Positions 48,443-57,631 of a stretch of 64,000 nt of DNA are shown here, one piece after another (the first letter of the stretch is position 1; each line of letters starts with the position of its first letter). Position numbers and translations under genes: made by a program. The notes under the pieces were generated by a model. That model worked only from the letters and a program-made list of their open reading frames with translations. It was not told where the DNA came from and searched no databases. Source of the stretch: Jiella soli. Lineage in GTDB: Bacteria; Pseudomonadota; Alphaproteobacteria; Rhizobiales; Rhizobiaceae. Where the stretch lies: the NCBI RefSeq assembly GCF_020615385.1, contig NZ_JAJAVB010000016.1, positions 49,332 to 113,331 of the forward strand, written 5' to 3'.

Positions 48443-50659
48443 ATGTTTTCTGCCTTTGCCCGCAATGCCGTCCTCGGCGGCACGGCGCTCGCGCTCATCG
48501 TTGGCGCGGCGACCCCTCTGCACGCTCAGCTGAGCGACGCCATCAACGACGCGATCCTTGGAGGCCGCAGTCCTCGCGCGCCGGATTCCCCGCCGACCGT
48601 CGATCTGCCGGCGACCCCGGTGGCACCGCCGCCCGCGGCCGCCCCCGCGCCTCCGGCCCCGGAGGCGCCGGATCCGGCGGCGCAGACGACCCCGGCCCTC
48701 GACACGGCGCCTGATCCTTCCGCCGCGGCTGCGCCAGCCCCGACGCCCGCTGCCGACACCGGCGGCACCTCCGATTCCGATACGACGTCGCCGACGCCGG
48801 TGGCCCTGCCGGCCCAGCCGCAGAATGCGGCCGGCTCCGGCGATCTGTCGACAGGCGACGAGCCGTCGCTGGAGCCGGGCATCCGTGTCTCGCAGGAGCA
48901 GATTTCCAGCGGCGCGGTGAACTTCCGCCAGGTCCAGGAGATCGGCCGGCACCTGTTCACCCAGTCCTTCACCACCGCCGACGGTTATGGTGAGGGGCCG
49001 GAGGGGCCGCGCGAGAAGAAGCGCCACCAGTCGACCTCCGGCATCTCGCCGATGGCCGCCTATGTGCATTTGCCCTGGATGCGCGTTGATGGCCTCGATT
49101 CCCAGGCCTGCCTCGAGTGCCACAACGCTTCGGGCTTCGAAGTCTCGGGAAGCCAGACCGCGGCACGCTCGGTCCGCCCCGACCGGGTGTCCGGCGCCGG
49201 GCCGATCGCGTCGGCCGCGATCATCAACCCGCTGCTCGAGGATCCCGCCCCGCAATGGGTGCTGGAGGCCTTCCGGGCGCGCGGGATCTCCGATCCGAGC
49301 AATCTCTACGCCGTCTTCCTGCGCAATCCGCCGCATGTCTTCGGCGCCGGCTACACGCAGAAGCTCGCCGAGGAGATGACCTTCGATCTCCTGTCGCAGC
49401 GGCTGTCGGCCGTGCGGCAGGCCGACGCCCAGCGCGGCCAGGCCTTCGAGATCCAGCTCAATTCGAAGGGCAGCGACTTCGGCAGCTATGCCGTGCGCAT
49501 CGACGCCAACGCACCGCCCGTGCCCGCCCGGCTGCAGCCCTGCGGCAGCAATCCGGGCATCACCGAGCGGTGCAGCACGATCGACGGCGTCAGCGAGGAC
49601 CTTGTCATCAGGCCGTTCCAGTGGAAGGGCATCGCCTCCAATATGCGCAATTTCGTGCGCGACGCCCTCAACTTCCATCTCGGCATGATGCCGGTGGAAC
49701 TCGCCCCCGACGAGGCCGATGCCGACGGGGATGGCGTTCCGAATGAGGTCTCCTATGGCGAGGTCACGGCGCTGACGGCGTTCGCGCTCGGCAACCGTCC
49801 GCCCGAGGAGATGGCGCCGGCGACGGCCGAACTCCAGGCCCAGGTGGCGCGGGGGCGGGCGCTGTTCGAGGGAACAGATACAGCGGGCGCCGGCCCCAAT
49901 TGCGCCGCCTGTCACCAGCCGACCAAGACGATCCTCAATCCGGTGGTCACAGTCCACGATCCCCGCACGCCGGAGGTCGCCGCGATCGCCTCGCGGGAAT
50001 CGTCCAACGGCAATCACGGGATGATCGTCGCCGGCAACGGCGTCGGCCTCGGCCAGGCGACGCCGCCGGAGCTGCCGCTGCCGGTCGAACGCGAGTTCTC
50101 CGAAGGCGGAGGCACGCCTGCCAGGGAGCGGGCGATCCTCAACGAAAGCGCGCGGGCGGAATCGGCCGGGCGCACCTTCCCCAAGGGCGCGGCCTTCGCG
50201 TTCAACCTCAACATGGACACGCCCTTCGAGAGCCAGGCGCTGCTCGCCTCCGAGCCGCGGCTGCCCTTCGATACGACCGGGGCGATCGCGGTCTCCCTGT
50301 TCTCGGACCTGAAGCGCCATGCGATGGGTCGGTGCCTCGCCGACATCATTCCGCAGCAGACCGACCGCAAGGGCGTGTTCGTGCGCCGCGACCTCTATCT
50401 GACGCGCCCGCTCTGGGGCGTTTCCGACACCGGACCGTGGCTCCATGACGGGCGTGCGCTGAGCCTCAAGGATGCGATCCTGCAGCATTCGGACGATGCC
50501 TGCGCCGACGACGGATCGGGCCATGTCAGCGAGGCGAACGGCGCGGTCGCGGCCTTCAGGGCGCTTTCGCCGGCCGATCAGGATGCGCTTGTCGCCTTCC
50601 TGCACACCCTGCGGCTGCCGCGTGACAAGACCTATGCGAGCGTCGATCCGAAGCTCTGA
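48443..50659 (+). CDS. Secreted di-haem oxidoreductase (DHOR / cytochrome c peroxidase-like)
   Basis: The 738-residue protein has a signal peptide (about 1-30), a Pro/Ala/Thr-rich linker of about 120 residues, and a large catalytic part with two c-type haem sites, CLECH at 223-227 and CAACH at 487-491. The C-terminal GPWLHDGRALSLKDAILQHSDDA is the conserved block of the MauG/CcpA/DHOR group. Members reduce peroxide or oxidise protein side chains. The start at 48443 has GGGAGG upstream and begins the signal peptide; a longer reading from 48398 is unlikely. A hairpin terminator follows, so this gene may be a separate transcript from the OmpA and caspase genes. Confidence 0.82.
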   Translation: MFSAFARNAVLGGTALALIVGAATPLHAQLSDAINDAILGGRSPRAPDSPPTVDLPATPVAPPPAAAPAPPAPEAPDPAAQTTPALDTAPDPSAAAAPAPTPAADTGGTSDSDTTSPTPVALPAQPQNAAGSGDLSTGDEPSLEPGIRVSQEQISSGAVNFRQVQEIGRHLFTQSFTTADGYGEGPEGPREKKRHQSTSGISPMAAYVHLPWMRVDGLDSQACLECHNASGFEVSGSQTAARSVRPDRVSGAGPIASAAIINPLLEDPAPQWVLEAFRARGISDPSNLYAVFLRNPPHVFGAGYTQKLAEEMTFDLLSQRLSAVRQADAQRGQAFEIQLNSKGSDFGSYAVRIDANAPPVPARLQPCGSNPGITERCSTIDGVSEDLVIRPFQWKGIASNMRNFVRDALNFHLGMMPVELAPDEADADGDGVPNEVSYGEVTALTAFALGNRPPEEMAPATAELQAQVARGRALFEGTDTAGAGPNCAACHQPTKTILNPVVTVHDPRTPEVAAIASRESSNGNHGMIVAGNGVGLGQATPPELPLPVEREFSEGGGTPARERAILNESARAESAGRTFPKGAAFAFNLNMDTPFESQALLASEPRLPFDTTGAIAVSLFSDLKRHAMGRCLADIIPQQTDRKGVFVRRDLYLTRPLWGVSDTGPWLHDGRALSLKDAILQHSDDACADDGSGHVSEANGAVAAFRALSPADQDALVAFLHTLRLPRDKTYASVDPKL

Positions 50660-50699
50660 GACCGAAGGGGCCGGCCGCTCGGCCGGTCGGCGACGAAGA

Positions 50700-50734
50700 G
50701 AGCCGGCGCTGTGGGAAGCCCCCTGCGCCGGCTC
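50700..50734 (+). terminator. Hairpin after the di-haem oxidoreductase gene
   Basis: GAGCCGGCGC (50700-50709) pairs exactly with 50725-50734, a 10-bp stem with a 15-base loop, followed by CGTCTTG. It lies 41 bases after the stop codon and 88 bases before the next start. Confidence 0.6.
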
Positions 50735-50821
50735 CGTCTTGAGTGCACCGGCGCAAAGCGTTCTGCGTCTTCCACTTGGCGGGGAGAATGCAAACCGCAC
50801 CTGAGGCGAGGAGAAACGACA

Positions 50822-51916
50822 ATGCGCTCAAGACTGACGACGACCGCCCTCTGCTCGACGCTGATCACTGCCGGGATCGCCATGCTCGCGGGGCCGGCGA
50901 GTGCCGGCGACTACGGCTCGGCCAACTCCGCCCGCATCAACCACATCATTTCCGGTCACGCTTCGGCGGGCCACTATGGCGGCCGCACCTCTTATGTCGC
51001 GCCCGGTTACGGCTATGGCGACTACGGCAACTCTACCGGCTACCGCTCCAGCCACGGCTATGACGACTACGGATATGGCGGCGACATCGTCTATCGCGAC
51101 GGCCGCGTGGGCTACGACTATGTCGGCTCCCACGACCTCGACGATTTCGGCTCGCATGTCGTGCGTTACGTGACGGTTTCGCCGCGCACCGAAGTCGTCG
51201 AACGCCCAATCGTCGTCGTCCATCGGGGCGAGCCTGTCGAGACTGACGCTTCGGCGGGCGACACCGCTTCGGTTTCCCGTGCCGATGTCGGCCGGCCGCT
51301 GTTCTTCGGCTCCGGTTCGACCGAATTGTCCGATGAAAGCAGGGTGAAGCTCGACAAGATCGGCGAGATCATCGCCGCTTACAGCGACACCGAGGCCCAG
51401 ATCCTGATTTCCGCCTATACCGACGCCAGCGGAACCGAGGAGCAGAACCAGGCGATCTCGCGCAAGCGGATCGAGGCCGTACAGTCCTACCTTGCCGAAA
51501 AGTTCCAGATCCCGGCCGCCGAGTTCGTCACCGCTGCGGTCGGCGCCGCGAATGTCGAGGAGACCAAGGACCCTTACGCTGCGGAGAACCGCCGCGTCGT
51601 GATCTCGCTGCTCAATCTCGATCTCAGCCGCGAGGGCGGGGCGCCCGTCGCCGCCGCGCAGGAGGCGGCTCCGGCGATGCAGCACGGAGATCATGCCGAA
51701 GCGCCGTCCATGATGCATGAAGGCCATGCCATGGCCGAGACCGCGGCTCCGGTGGTCGAGGAAGCGCCTGCCGCTTCGGATGCCAGGCGCTGCTCCGTGC
51801 CCGCCTATCCCCATGCCGGTGGCATGCGCAGCGGCCGGCTGATCTCCGTCGGCTTCCAGGATATCGACGATTTCGGCGGCGGCCGGCTGATCGAGGTCTG
51901 CGACGTCTCGCATTGA
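50822..51916 (+). CDS. OmpA-family protein with Tyr/Gly-rich N-terminus and His/Met-rich tail
   Basis: The 364-residue exported protein has a signal peptide (about 1-28, ending PASAG), then about 90 residues rich in Gly, Tyr, Ser and His (YGYGDYGNSTGY), a linker, and an OmpA C-terminal domain: RPLFFGSGSTELSDESRVKL, then ILISAYTDASGTEEQNQAISRKRIEAVQ and ENRRVVISLLNLD, which binds peptidoglycan. There is no visible beta-barrel. After it comes a His/Met-rich stretch (MQHGDHAEAPSMMHEGHAM) that resembles copper-binding sequences, and a C-terminal segment with two cysteines. GGCGAGGAG precedes the ATG at 50822. It stands between the di-haem enzyme and the caspase-like gene. Confidence 0.8.
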   Translation: MRSRLTTTALCSTLITAGIAMLAGPASAGDYGSANSARINHIISGHASAGHYGGRTSYVAPGYGYGDYGNSTGYRSSHGYDDYGYGGDIVYRDGRVGYDYVGSHDLDDFGSHVVRYVTVSPRTEVVERPIVVVHRGEPVETDASAGDTASVSRADVGRPLFFGSGSTELSDESRVKLDKIGEIIAAYSDTEAQILISAYTDASGTEEQNQAISRKRIEAVQSYLAEKFQIPAAEFVTAAVGAANVEETKDPYAAENRRVVISLLNLDLSREGGAPVAAAQEAAPAMQHGDHAEAPSMMHEGHAMAETAAPVVEEAPAASDARRCSVPAYPHAGGMRSGRLISVGFQDIDDFGGGRLIEVCDVSH

Positions 51917-51933
51917 GGCAGGTATCTTCCGGT

Positions 51934-51960
51934 GGGGCCGGTCCTTGGCGGATCGGCCCC
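51934..51960 (+). terminator. Weak hairpin after the OmpA gene
   Basis: GGGGCCG (51934-51940) pairs with CGGCCCC (51954-51960), a 7-bp stem 17 bases after the stop codon. No T-run follows. It could attenuate rather than stop read-through into the caspase gene, whose start is 174 bases after the OmpA stop. Confidence 0.4.
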
Positions 51961-52090
51961 GCACGCAAAGGTTTCATAGGTCTCAGACCTTTCATCTGCT
52001 TGATGCCTCTGCGTTAGGTCCTGCGACGGGGGCCTGTTCCACAAGACGAAGTTCATGCTAGAACTCTGACGTCCAGGAAGGAAACCTCCC

Positions 52091-55000
52091 ATGAGGGGAC
52101 GCGCGTCGAACCTTGGCCGGCTCTTCGGCCGACTGACCGGCATCTTCGCCGCCTGCCTTTTGGTCGTCGCGGGCCCGGCACGGGCCGAGAGCGCATCAGC
52201 CTATGGCGGCCTGCCGCTGATCGAGCAGGCGCGCTCAGAGGTTACCGGCGCAATCGCCGGCATCCTGACCTCCAACTGCATCGCGCCGGATGCGCCCCGG
52301 CCCTACGACCTGACCTATCTCGGCCTGCCCGCCGGCGATCCGCATGTCGGCGAGAATGTGCGCTCGCGCCTCAACAGCGCTCTTCAGGAGGCGATCAGCA
52401 CCTCTGGCCTCGCGATCAACGTCAACACCGCCGAGAATGCGCGGGTTCTGGTTCCCATCCTCGGCGCGGGCGGCGACAGCAGCCGGCGGCTGGAGCAGGT
52501 GGTGAACCGGCTCTACGCCTCGACCTTTGCCGTCGCGGTGCAGGCATCGCGGCCGAGCGTCGAGGTCGCCCGGCTGAGCATCTCGATCTTCGCCCGGTCG
52601 GACCAGGGCTCCTACAATTGCAATCGGACGGTGACGCTGGATGTCGACCTTTCGACCTTCACGGTGATCGACAATTTCCGCGGCTCCGGCGATCTGGTCG
52701 AACTGTCGGGCGCCTATCAAGCCTCGCTCGCCGCGATCGCGCCGAAGCTGAAGGACGCCAAGAGCCTGCGCTTTCGCCCGTCGATGAGCCTCGAGGGCAG
52801 CTGCCAGCTCTCCTTGCGCGCCTCCGACACCTTCACCACCGCCTATTTCCAGCTGCAGGACGGCGACTTCGCCGCCTGGCTAGACGGCACGCCGCTCCCT
52901 TCGCTGCGCAGCGGCGGCGGGTCCTCGCCGAGCGACGGCATCACCATGGACGTCGTCTACCGCATTCCGCATGCGTCCTCGCGCATCATCGACCTGACGA
53001 TCACCATCTCCTCCGGCGAGGACGTCATCGCCCGCCGGCGCATCCTCGCCATCGTCGACGAGGGCATTCTCGACGGCTGCCGCCCGGCGTCGGCGCAGTT
53101 CCTCGCGCAGTCCGCCGCCACGCCGACGGATGACGATCAGGCCGCAGGCTCCGGCGCTTCCCCCTCCAAGACGGCCGCTTCCAAGACCGCAGCCCTGGCG
53201 GAGCAGGCGAGACCGCAAGTGGCTGCGCTTGAAGCGGGAAGCGCCGCGGGCGCATCCGCCCCCGAGACCGCTGCGAAGGCGGAGGACGGACCGGAGCCGG
53301 AAGACAAAACGAGCGCGGGTGAAGGATCCACCGGCGACCAGCCCGCGCAGACAAAGACCGCGGCGTCCGATCCGGCGAAGACGGCCTTCGACGCATCCGC
53401 GGAAAACCAGCCGAAGCCGGTGGACCTTTCCGATACCGACGGCGCCGAGGCCCAGGCTGCGGCCGCCTCTGCCGACGATCAGGCCGCGAGCGTCCCGGAT
53501 GCCGGCGCCGACGATGCCGGACAGCCCCAGCGCTATCTCTTCATCATTGCCAATCACGAGTACAAATATGCCGAGTCGGTCCGCTTTGCCGAGAACGACG
53601 CGGCTTCGGTCGAGAAGCTGTTCGCTGAAGAGTTCGGGCTGGCGCCCGCCAACATCACCCGATACGACAATCTGACCAAGGCCGAGCTCGAGTATCTGTT
53701 CGGGGACTCCAACGATCCTGGCGTCATCGGCAATCAGATCACCGCGCGCGACGCCGAGGTCTATGTCTATTTCGTCGGTCACGGCTCGCGCGCCTTCCTC
53801 GCCAAGTCGGAAGACGCCACGCCCTATCTGCTCGGCTCCGACTCGCGGCCCGACCGGCTCGACCTCACCGGCTACGACCTCAACCTCCTGACCAAGCAAC
53901 TGGCCGACATGCGCGAGCGGTCGTTCCCCAACGGGCGCGCCATCGTGTTTCTCGAAAGCTGCTTTTCCGGCCGGTCCGATGCAGGCGATCTCGTCACCGG
54001 GATCAGCGCGCCGAATTCCGGCGTCACGCCGGTGATCAAGGCGGAGAAGGGCGTGACGATCGTCGCGGCCGCGCATTCCGACCAGGTCGCGGTCTGGGAC
54101 TCCGACTATCGGCACGGCGTCTTCACCGACGCGCTCGTCTCGGCCTTTTACGGCGAGGCGGACCAGACCCGCTTCGGCGGGGATGGAGACGGCGTCATCA
54201 CCGTCGGCGAACTCGAGAAGTTCCTGCAGAACCGGATGTCCCGGCGCATCAAGCAGGTGCGGCCGGAATTCCGGCAGACGCCCGAGATCACCGGTGCCGA
54301 GAAGTCGGACGTCCTGTTCCGCCTGCCCGAGGACGGGGTCGCCCGCGAGGAATCGACCGAGCGCGAACACTACGAGCTGCTGACGGCGCGCGAGATCCTG
54401 GAATCGAACGACCTGTCCGGCGTCCAGCCCTATCTGCGCAATTGCGTCTACTGCCCGATGAAGGACGAGTTGCGCGAACTCGTGCAGACCGAGCGCCGGC
54501 GCGAGGCGGTCTGCCGCGCCGAGCAGCGCCATGCGGCCGATCTCGCCAAGAGCGGCAGCGCCCTCGAAATCAGCGCCTATCTGCAGAGCTGCGACTGTTG
54601 CCAGAACAGCAAGGAGCTGAAGGACAAGCTCGCCAGCCTCAGTCCGCCCGATCCCAAGCAGCTGAAGGACGAGGCGCTCTGGGCCGCGGCCAAGCGCGAC
54701 GGGACGATCGACGCCTTCTGGTACTACAACAAGAACTGCGAGGACTGCTCCAGCCGCGCCGAGGGCGAGAAGAAGGTCGCCGAGATATGCCAGCGCGCGC
54801 AGGACACGGTGGATGCCCAATGGCCGGCGGACAAGTCCTATGACGGGCTGCTGCGCTATCTGGCGAGCTGCAACGACATGCCGCCGGTCTGCGGCAGCTG
54901 CCGGCGCATGTCGGAGGCGATCAAGCTGGTGGCGGAGATCGAGAGCCGGCCGGACTTCTCCAGCCCGGTGAAGGGGGAGGTCGGCGTGCCGGAGCATGCC

Positions 55001-55402
55001 ACGCCCGCGCAAACGCCGGACCAGGCCGCCTACAAGGCCGCCATGCTGGCAACCGAGTCGGACCCCTATGACGCCTTCCTGCGGAGCTTTCCAAACAGCG
55101 TCTACGTGCCGGAGATCAAGGCGCGGCTGACCAGGCTGCTCTCGGAGGAGGCCGACTGGGAAGAGGTGTCCAACACCCACACGGTCGAAGGTTATCGCCG
55201 CTACATGCTGCAATATCCGAGCGGGAAGCACATGCAGGAAGCGCGCGACCGCATCGATCTTCTGGGGGACGAGACCGACTGGCAGCAGGTCCTGGTCGAG
55301 CGCTCCCGGGACGCGCTGGTCGGCTACCTCTCCAAGCGCCCGAACGGCCGCTACTCGGACGAGGCGCGCCGGCGGCTGCGCGAGTTCGACGAAGCCGGTT
55401 GA
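52091..55402 (+). CDS. Exported caspase-like (C14) protein with cysteine-pair repeats
   Basis: The 1103-residue protein starts with a signal peptide (about 1-33). An N-terminal domain (about 35-340) with AYGGLPLIEQARSEV and RNRLYAS-like blocks is of unknown family. After an Ala/Lys/Glu-rich linker (about 345-475) comes a caspase domain (about 480-745): RYLFIIANHEYKYAESVRFA, catalytic His564 in YFVGHGS and Cys624 in FLESCFSG. An acidic GGDGDGVITVGEL segment resembles an EF-hand-type loop. The C-terminal 330 residues hold about seven short helical repeats, four with CxxC-type pairs (NCVYC, SCDCC, NCEDC, VCGSC), then three of the form FPNSVYVPEIKARL. It is probably periplasmic. Confidence 0.82.
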   Translation: MRGRASNLGRLFGRLTGIFAACLLVVAGPARAESASAYGGLPLIEQARSEVTGAIAGILTSNCIAPDAPRPYDLTYLGLPAGDPHVGENVRSRLNSALQEAISTSGLAINVNTAENARVLVPILGAGGDSSRRLEQVVNRLYASTFAVAVQASRPSVEVARLSISIFARSDQGSYNCNRTVTLDVDLSTFTVIDNFRGSGDLVELSGAYQASLAAIAPKLKDAKSLRFRPSMSLEGSCQLSLRASDTFTTAYFQLQDGDFAAWLDGTPLPSLRSGGGSSPSDGITMDVVYRIPHASSRIIDLTITISSGEDVIARRRILAIVDEGILDGCRPASAQFLAQSAATPTDDDQAAGSGASPSKTAASKTAALAEQARPQVAALEAGSAAGASAPETAAKAEDGPEPEDKTSAGEGSTGDQPAQTKTAASDPAKTAFDASAENQPKPVDLSDTDGAEAQAAAASADDQAASVPDAGADDAGQPQRYLFIIANHEYKYAESVRFAENDAASVEKLFAEEFGLAPANITRYDNLTKAELEYLFGDSNDPGVIGNQITARDAEVYVYFVGHGSRAFLAKSEDATPYLLGSDSRPDRLDLTGYDLNLLTKQLADMRERSFPNGRAIVFLESCFSGRSDAGDLVTGISAPNSGVTPVIKAEKGVTIVAAAHSDQVAVWDSDYRHGVFTDALVSAFYGEADQTRFGGDGDGVITVGELEKFLQNRMSRRIKQVRPEFRQTPEITGAEKSDVLFRLPEDGVAREESTEREHYELLTAREILESNDLSGVQPYLRNCVYCPMKDELRELVQTERRREAVCRAEQRHAADLAKSGSALEISAYLQSCDCCQNSKELKDKLASLSPPDPKQLKDEALWAAAKRDGTIDAFWYYNKNCEDCSSRAEGEKKVAEICQRAQDTVDAQWPADKSYDGLLRYLASCNDMPPVCGSCRRMSEAIKLVAEIESRPDFSSPVKGEVGVPEHATPAQTPDQAAYKAAMLATESDPYDAFLRSFPNSVYVPEIKARLTRLLSEEADWEEVSNTHTVEGYRRYMLQYPSGKHMQEARDRIDLLGDETDWQQVLVERSRDALVGYLSKRPNGRYSDEARRRLREFDEAG

Positions 55403-55462
55403 CGGTGATGACCATGTGCCGGCGCCTCTCTGGATGAGTTCGTTCCCAGCGGAAGGTTCGCC

Positions 55463-56956
55463 ATGACGCAGTCCAACGCGTTGTTCACCTGGTCGGAGAC
55501 GGCCCAATCGGAGTTCGATGCCGTCCTCGACGGCAGCGAGACCTCGGATCGCTTCCGCTTCGCCCTGGCGCAGACGATCGCCAATGGCTGGTCGTCCAAT
55601 CGCGACAAGCCGGTCTGGGCGCTGGCGGCCCTGTTGGCGGCGCTCGGCGAGGTCAAGGCCGGGCTCGGCACGAGCCTCGACTTCCTCTGGAGCCCGGCGC
55701 CGTCCATGCTGACGGCGCTCAGAAAGTCCGGCCACACGGCCGTGCAGGCGAACGAAGGCGGGTCGGTGCAGCTGAGGGCCCCCGGCGGGGCCCTGATGGT
55801 CGATCGGTTCCGCCTGAAGCTGCTCCAGAAATATCTGGAATTCCTCATCACCTGCAACGGCTTCCAACATGCCGAGGAGATCGCCCGGCAGCTCGATGCC
55901 TGCCTTGCCGGCGGGCTCGCCGACGCCGCTACGATCGAGGCGAGCGTCCGAATGATCTCGAAGATCCTCTATCGCTACCGGACCGAGCATTTCGACGACG
56001 GCCATGCGACCTCGGCCTTTTCGATCCTCCGCGCCTATCTCGCCACGGCCGGTGACAAGGTCACCGACGACAGCGTGCTCGAATTCTGGGTCTCGGAAGA
56101 AAACAGCTACTTCCGCACCTATCAGGCCAGCTACTTCGCCATGAAGGACTATGTCGACGCGCTGCGGGGCGCGCGGGCGCGATCTGCCATGCGCAATGCC
56201 GCCGAGGTCGACGCGCCCGGGATCGCCGGCGCTCTCTCGGTCGATTTCGTCGATCCGTTCGAGCGCGAGGACGAGGGCGATCTGGATGGGGACGGGCCGG
56301 ACCTGGAACTCGCCGCCGAGGCGGCCGAGAGCGCGGCGGAGGAGGCCGGGCAGGGCGAGGAAGCCGCGCTCGCAGCCCTGAGGGCGATCGAGGCTGGCAC
56401 GGTCAAGATCCTGAAGAAGAAGGAGGGAATGCTCGCCGCGCCGATCCTCTCGGCGGGTGTCTTCGGCTGCGCCCTGCCGACGGCTACCTTACGGCTCCTG
56501 GCCTTCCACCCGATCCAGTCTGCGCTTTCCAATAGTCTGAGGACAGGCCGGGCAACGCTGCCGCTCGAAGAGCGGGTCACCTGCGTGGAAGCCCGAACCT
56601 ACACGGCGCTGATGGGGGAGGTCGCCGAATTGGAAACTGCGATGCGCGACTGGTTGAAGATCGCGCTCGCCGTCAGATCCGAGGAAGCGGCCGCCGACGT
56701 CCGGGCAGAGACGGTCCGCTCTGAGGGGCTCGCGCTCCTCAAGAGCCGCCGCAGCCAGTCGCTGGCGCGCTCCCGCGCGGAGCTCGCCGAGGCCTTCGCT
56801 GCGGTCGAAACCGCCCTTGTCACCGTGGCGCGCGGGCTCGGTGCCTACCGTGCCGTCGTTCTCCAGCGGCTGGCCGGCGACCGCCTCGATGCCGGCTTCG
56901 AAGCCGACCGCGAACGCTTCGCGGCCCAGCTGCGGCGCCTCTACCTCGTTTCCTGA
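55463..56956 (+). CDS. Cytoplasmic protein of unknown family in the protease cluster
   Basis: This 497-residue, mostly helical protein has no signal peptide. It begins MTQSNALFTWSETAQSEFDAV and has an acidic central segment (about 262-300, including EREDEGDLDGDGPDLEL). The patch AAPILSAGVFGCALPTATLRLL in the second half is the only hydrophobic stretch and is too polar on both sides to be a clear membrane helix. The C-terminal third is rich in Ala, Arg and Glu, probably coiled coil. I recognise no family. It starts 60 bases after the caspase gene with GCGGAAGG upstream, and 44 bases separate it from the next gene, so it belongs to the operon. Confidence 0.65.
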   Translation: MTQSNALFTWSETAQSEFDAVLDGSETSDRFRFALAQTIANGWSSNRDKPVWALAALLAALGEVKAGLGTSLDFLWSPAPSMLTALRKSGHTAVQANEGGSVQLRAPGGALMVDRFRLKLLQKYLEFLITCNGFQHAEEIARQLDACLAGGLADAATIEASVRMISKILYRYRTEHFDDGHATSAFSILRAYLATAGDKVTDDSVLEFWVSEENSYFRTYQASYFAMKDYVDALRGARARSAMRNAAEVDAPGIAGALSVDFVDPFEREDEGDLDGDGPDLELAAEAAESAAEEAGQGEEAALAALRAIEAGTVKILKKKEGMLAAPILSAGVFGCALPTATLRLLAFHPIQSALSNSLRTGRATLPLEERVTCVEARTYTALMGEVAELETAMRDWLKIALAVRSEEAAADVRAETVRSEGLALLKSRRSQSLARSRAELAEAFAAVETALVTVARGLGAYRAVVLQRLAGDRLDAGFEADRERFAAQLRRLYLVS

Positions 56957-57000
56957 CGCGCAAGACCGCGCCCTGACCCAAAGCAAGAAAGGACGGCTCC

Positions 57001-57546
57001 GTGAGCATCCGGCTCGAATCCATCGACACTCCCGAAGACCTCGCGGAGGCCCGGCGCCGCTTCGTCGAGCGCCAGGCCGCCCGCCGTCTGGCCTCGCCGG
57101 AGACGGATGGCGTCGGCGCCGGATCTGCCCCGCGGATCGACGTCGCCGCCTTCCTGTCGGGCGAGGCGAGTCCGCCGGCGGGCACGCCTGTTCCGCTCGG
57201 TCTGCTGCGGCTGAAGCGCTATCAGAGCCAGGCCAAGAGCCTCGCCTTCTCCCCCGCTGCCAGGGCTGCGAGCACCGACACGCAGATCGCCCGCACCATC
57301 GGCGCCTTCCGGCTTGAAGTCCTCGAGGAAGAGGATGCCGTCTTCGTCGTGGTGGGCGGTCCCGAAGGCTTGGCGCTGCCGCGCCAGCTGACGTTGATCC
57401 ATGAGGGAATGCGCCAGTCGCTGGACCTGCCTCTCGGTAAGCCTATCGGCAAAATCGTCCAGACGGGACTTGATCCATTGTCTAGGGAAGATCAAACTGT
57501 CATAGACATGTTGAAAGATCCGGAAACGGAGATCTACCTTTCGTAG
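57001..57546 (+). CDS. Small cytoplasmic protein of unknown family (GTG start)
   Basis: This 181-residue protein starts at a GTG with AAAGGA about ten bases upstream. The N-terminus SIRLESIDTPEDLAEARRRFVERQ is helical and charged. The C-terminal half (LEVLEEEDAVFVVVGGPEGL, RQLTLIHEGMRQSLDLPLG, DQTVIDMLKDPETEIYLS) reads as alternating strands and helices. No signal peptide, no membrane segment and no recognisable motif. It lies between the unknown 497-residue protein and the Lon-like membrane protein, in the same direction and with short gaps. A subunit or regulator role is only a guess. Confidence 0.6.
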   Translation: MSIRLESIDTPEDLAEARRRFVERQAARRLASPETDGVGAGSAPRIDVAAFLSGEASPPAGTPVPLGLLRLKRYQSQAKSLAFSPAARAASTDTQIARTIGAFRLEVLEEEDAVFVVVGGPEGLALPRQLTLIHEGMRQSLDLPLGKPIGKIVQTGLDPLSREDQTVIDMLKDPETEIYLS

Positions 57547-57631
57547 GAATAGGTTGGGTATCGTGCATCTGGCGCTAGCAAGCGAGAGAATCGGTCGCCT
57601 GGGAGCGGGTCAATTTACCTGGTGAGCCGCA

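Noticed and set aside
50822-51916. Full OmpA porin with beta-barrel
   Set aside because: No alternating amphipathic strands or C-terminal aromatic residue occur; only the peptidoglycan-binding domain is present. The same is true of the protein at 60820.
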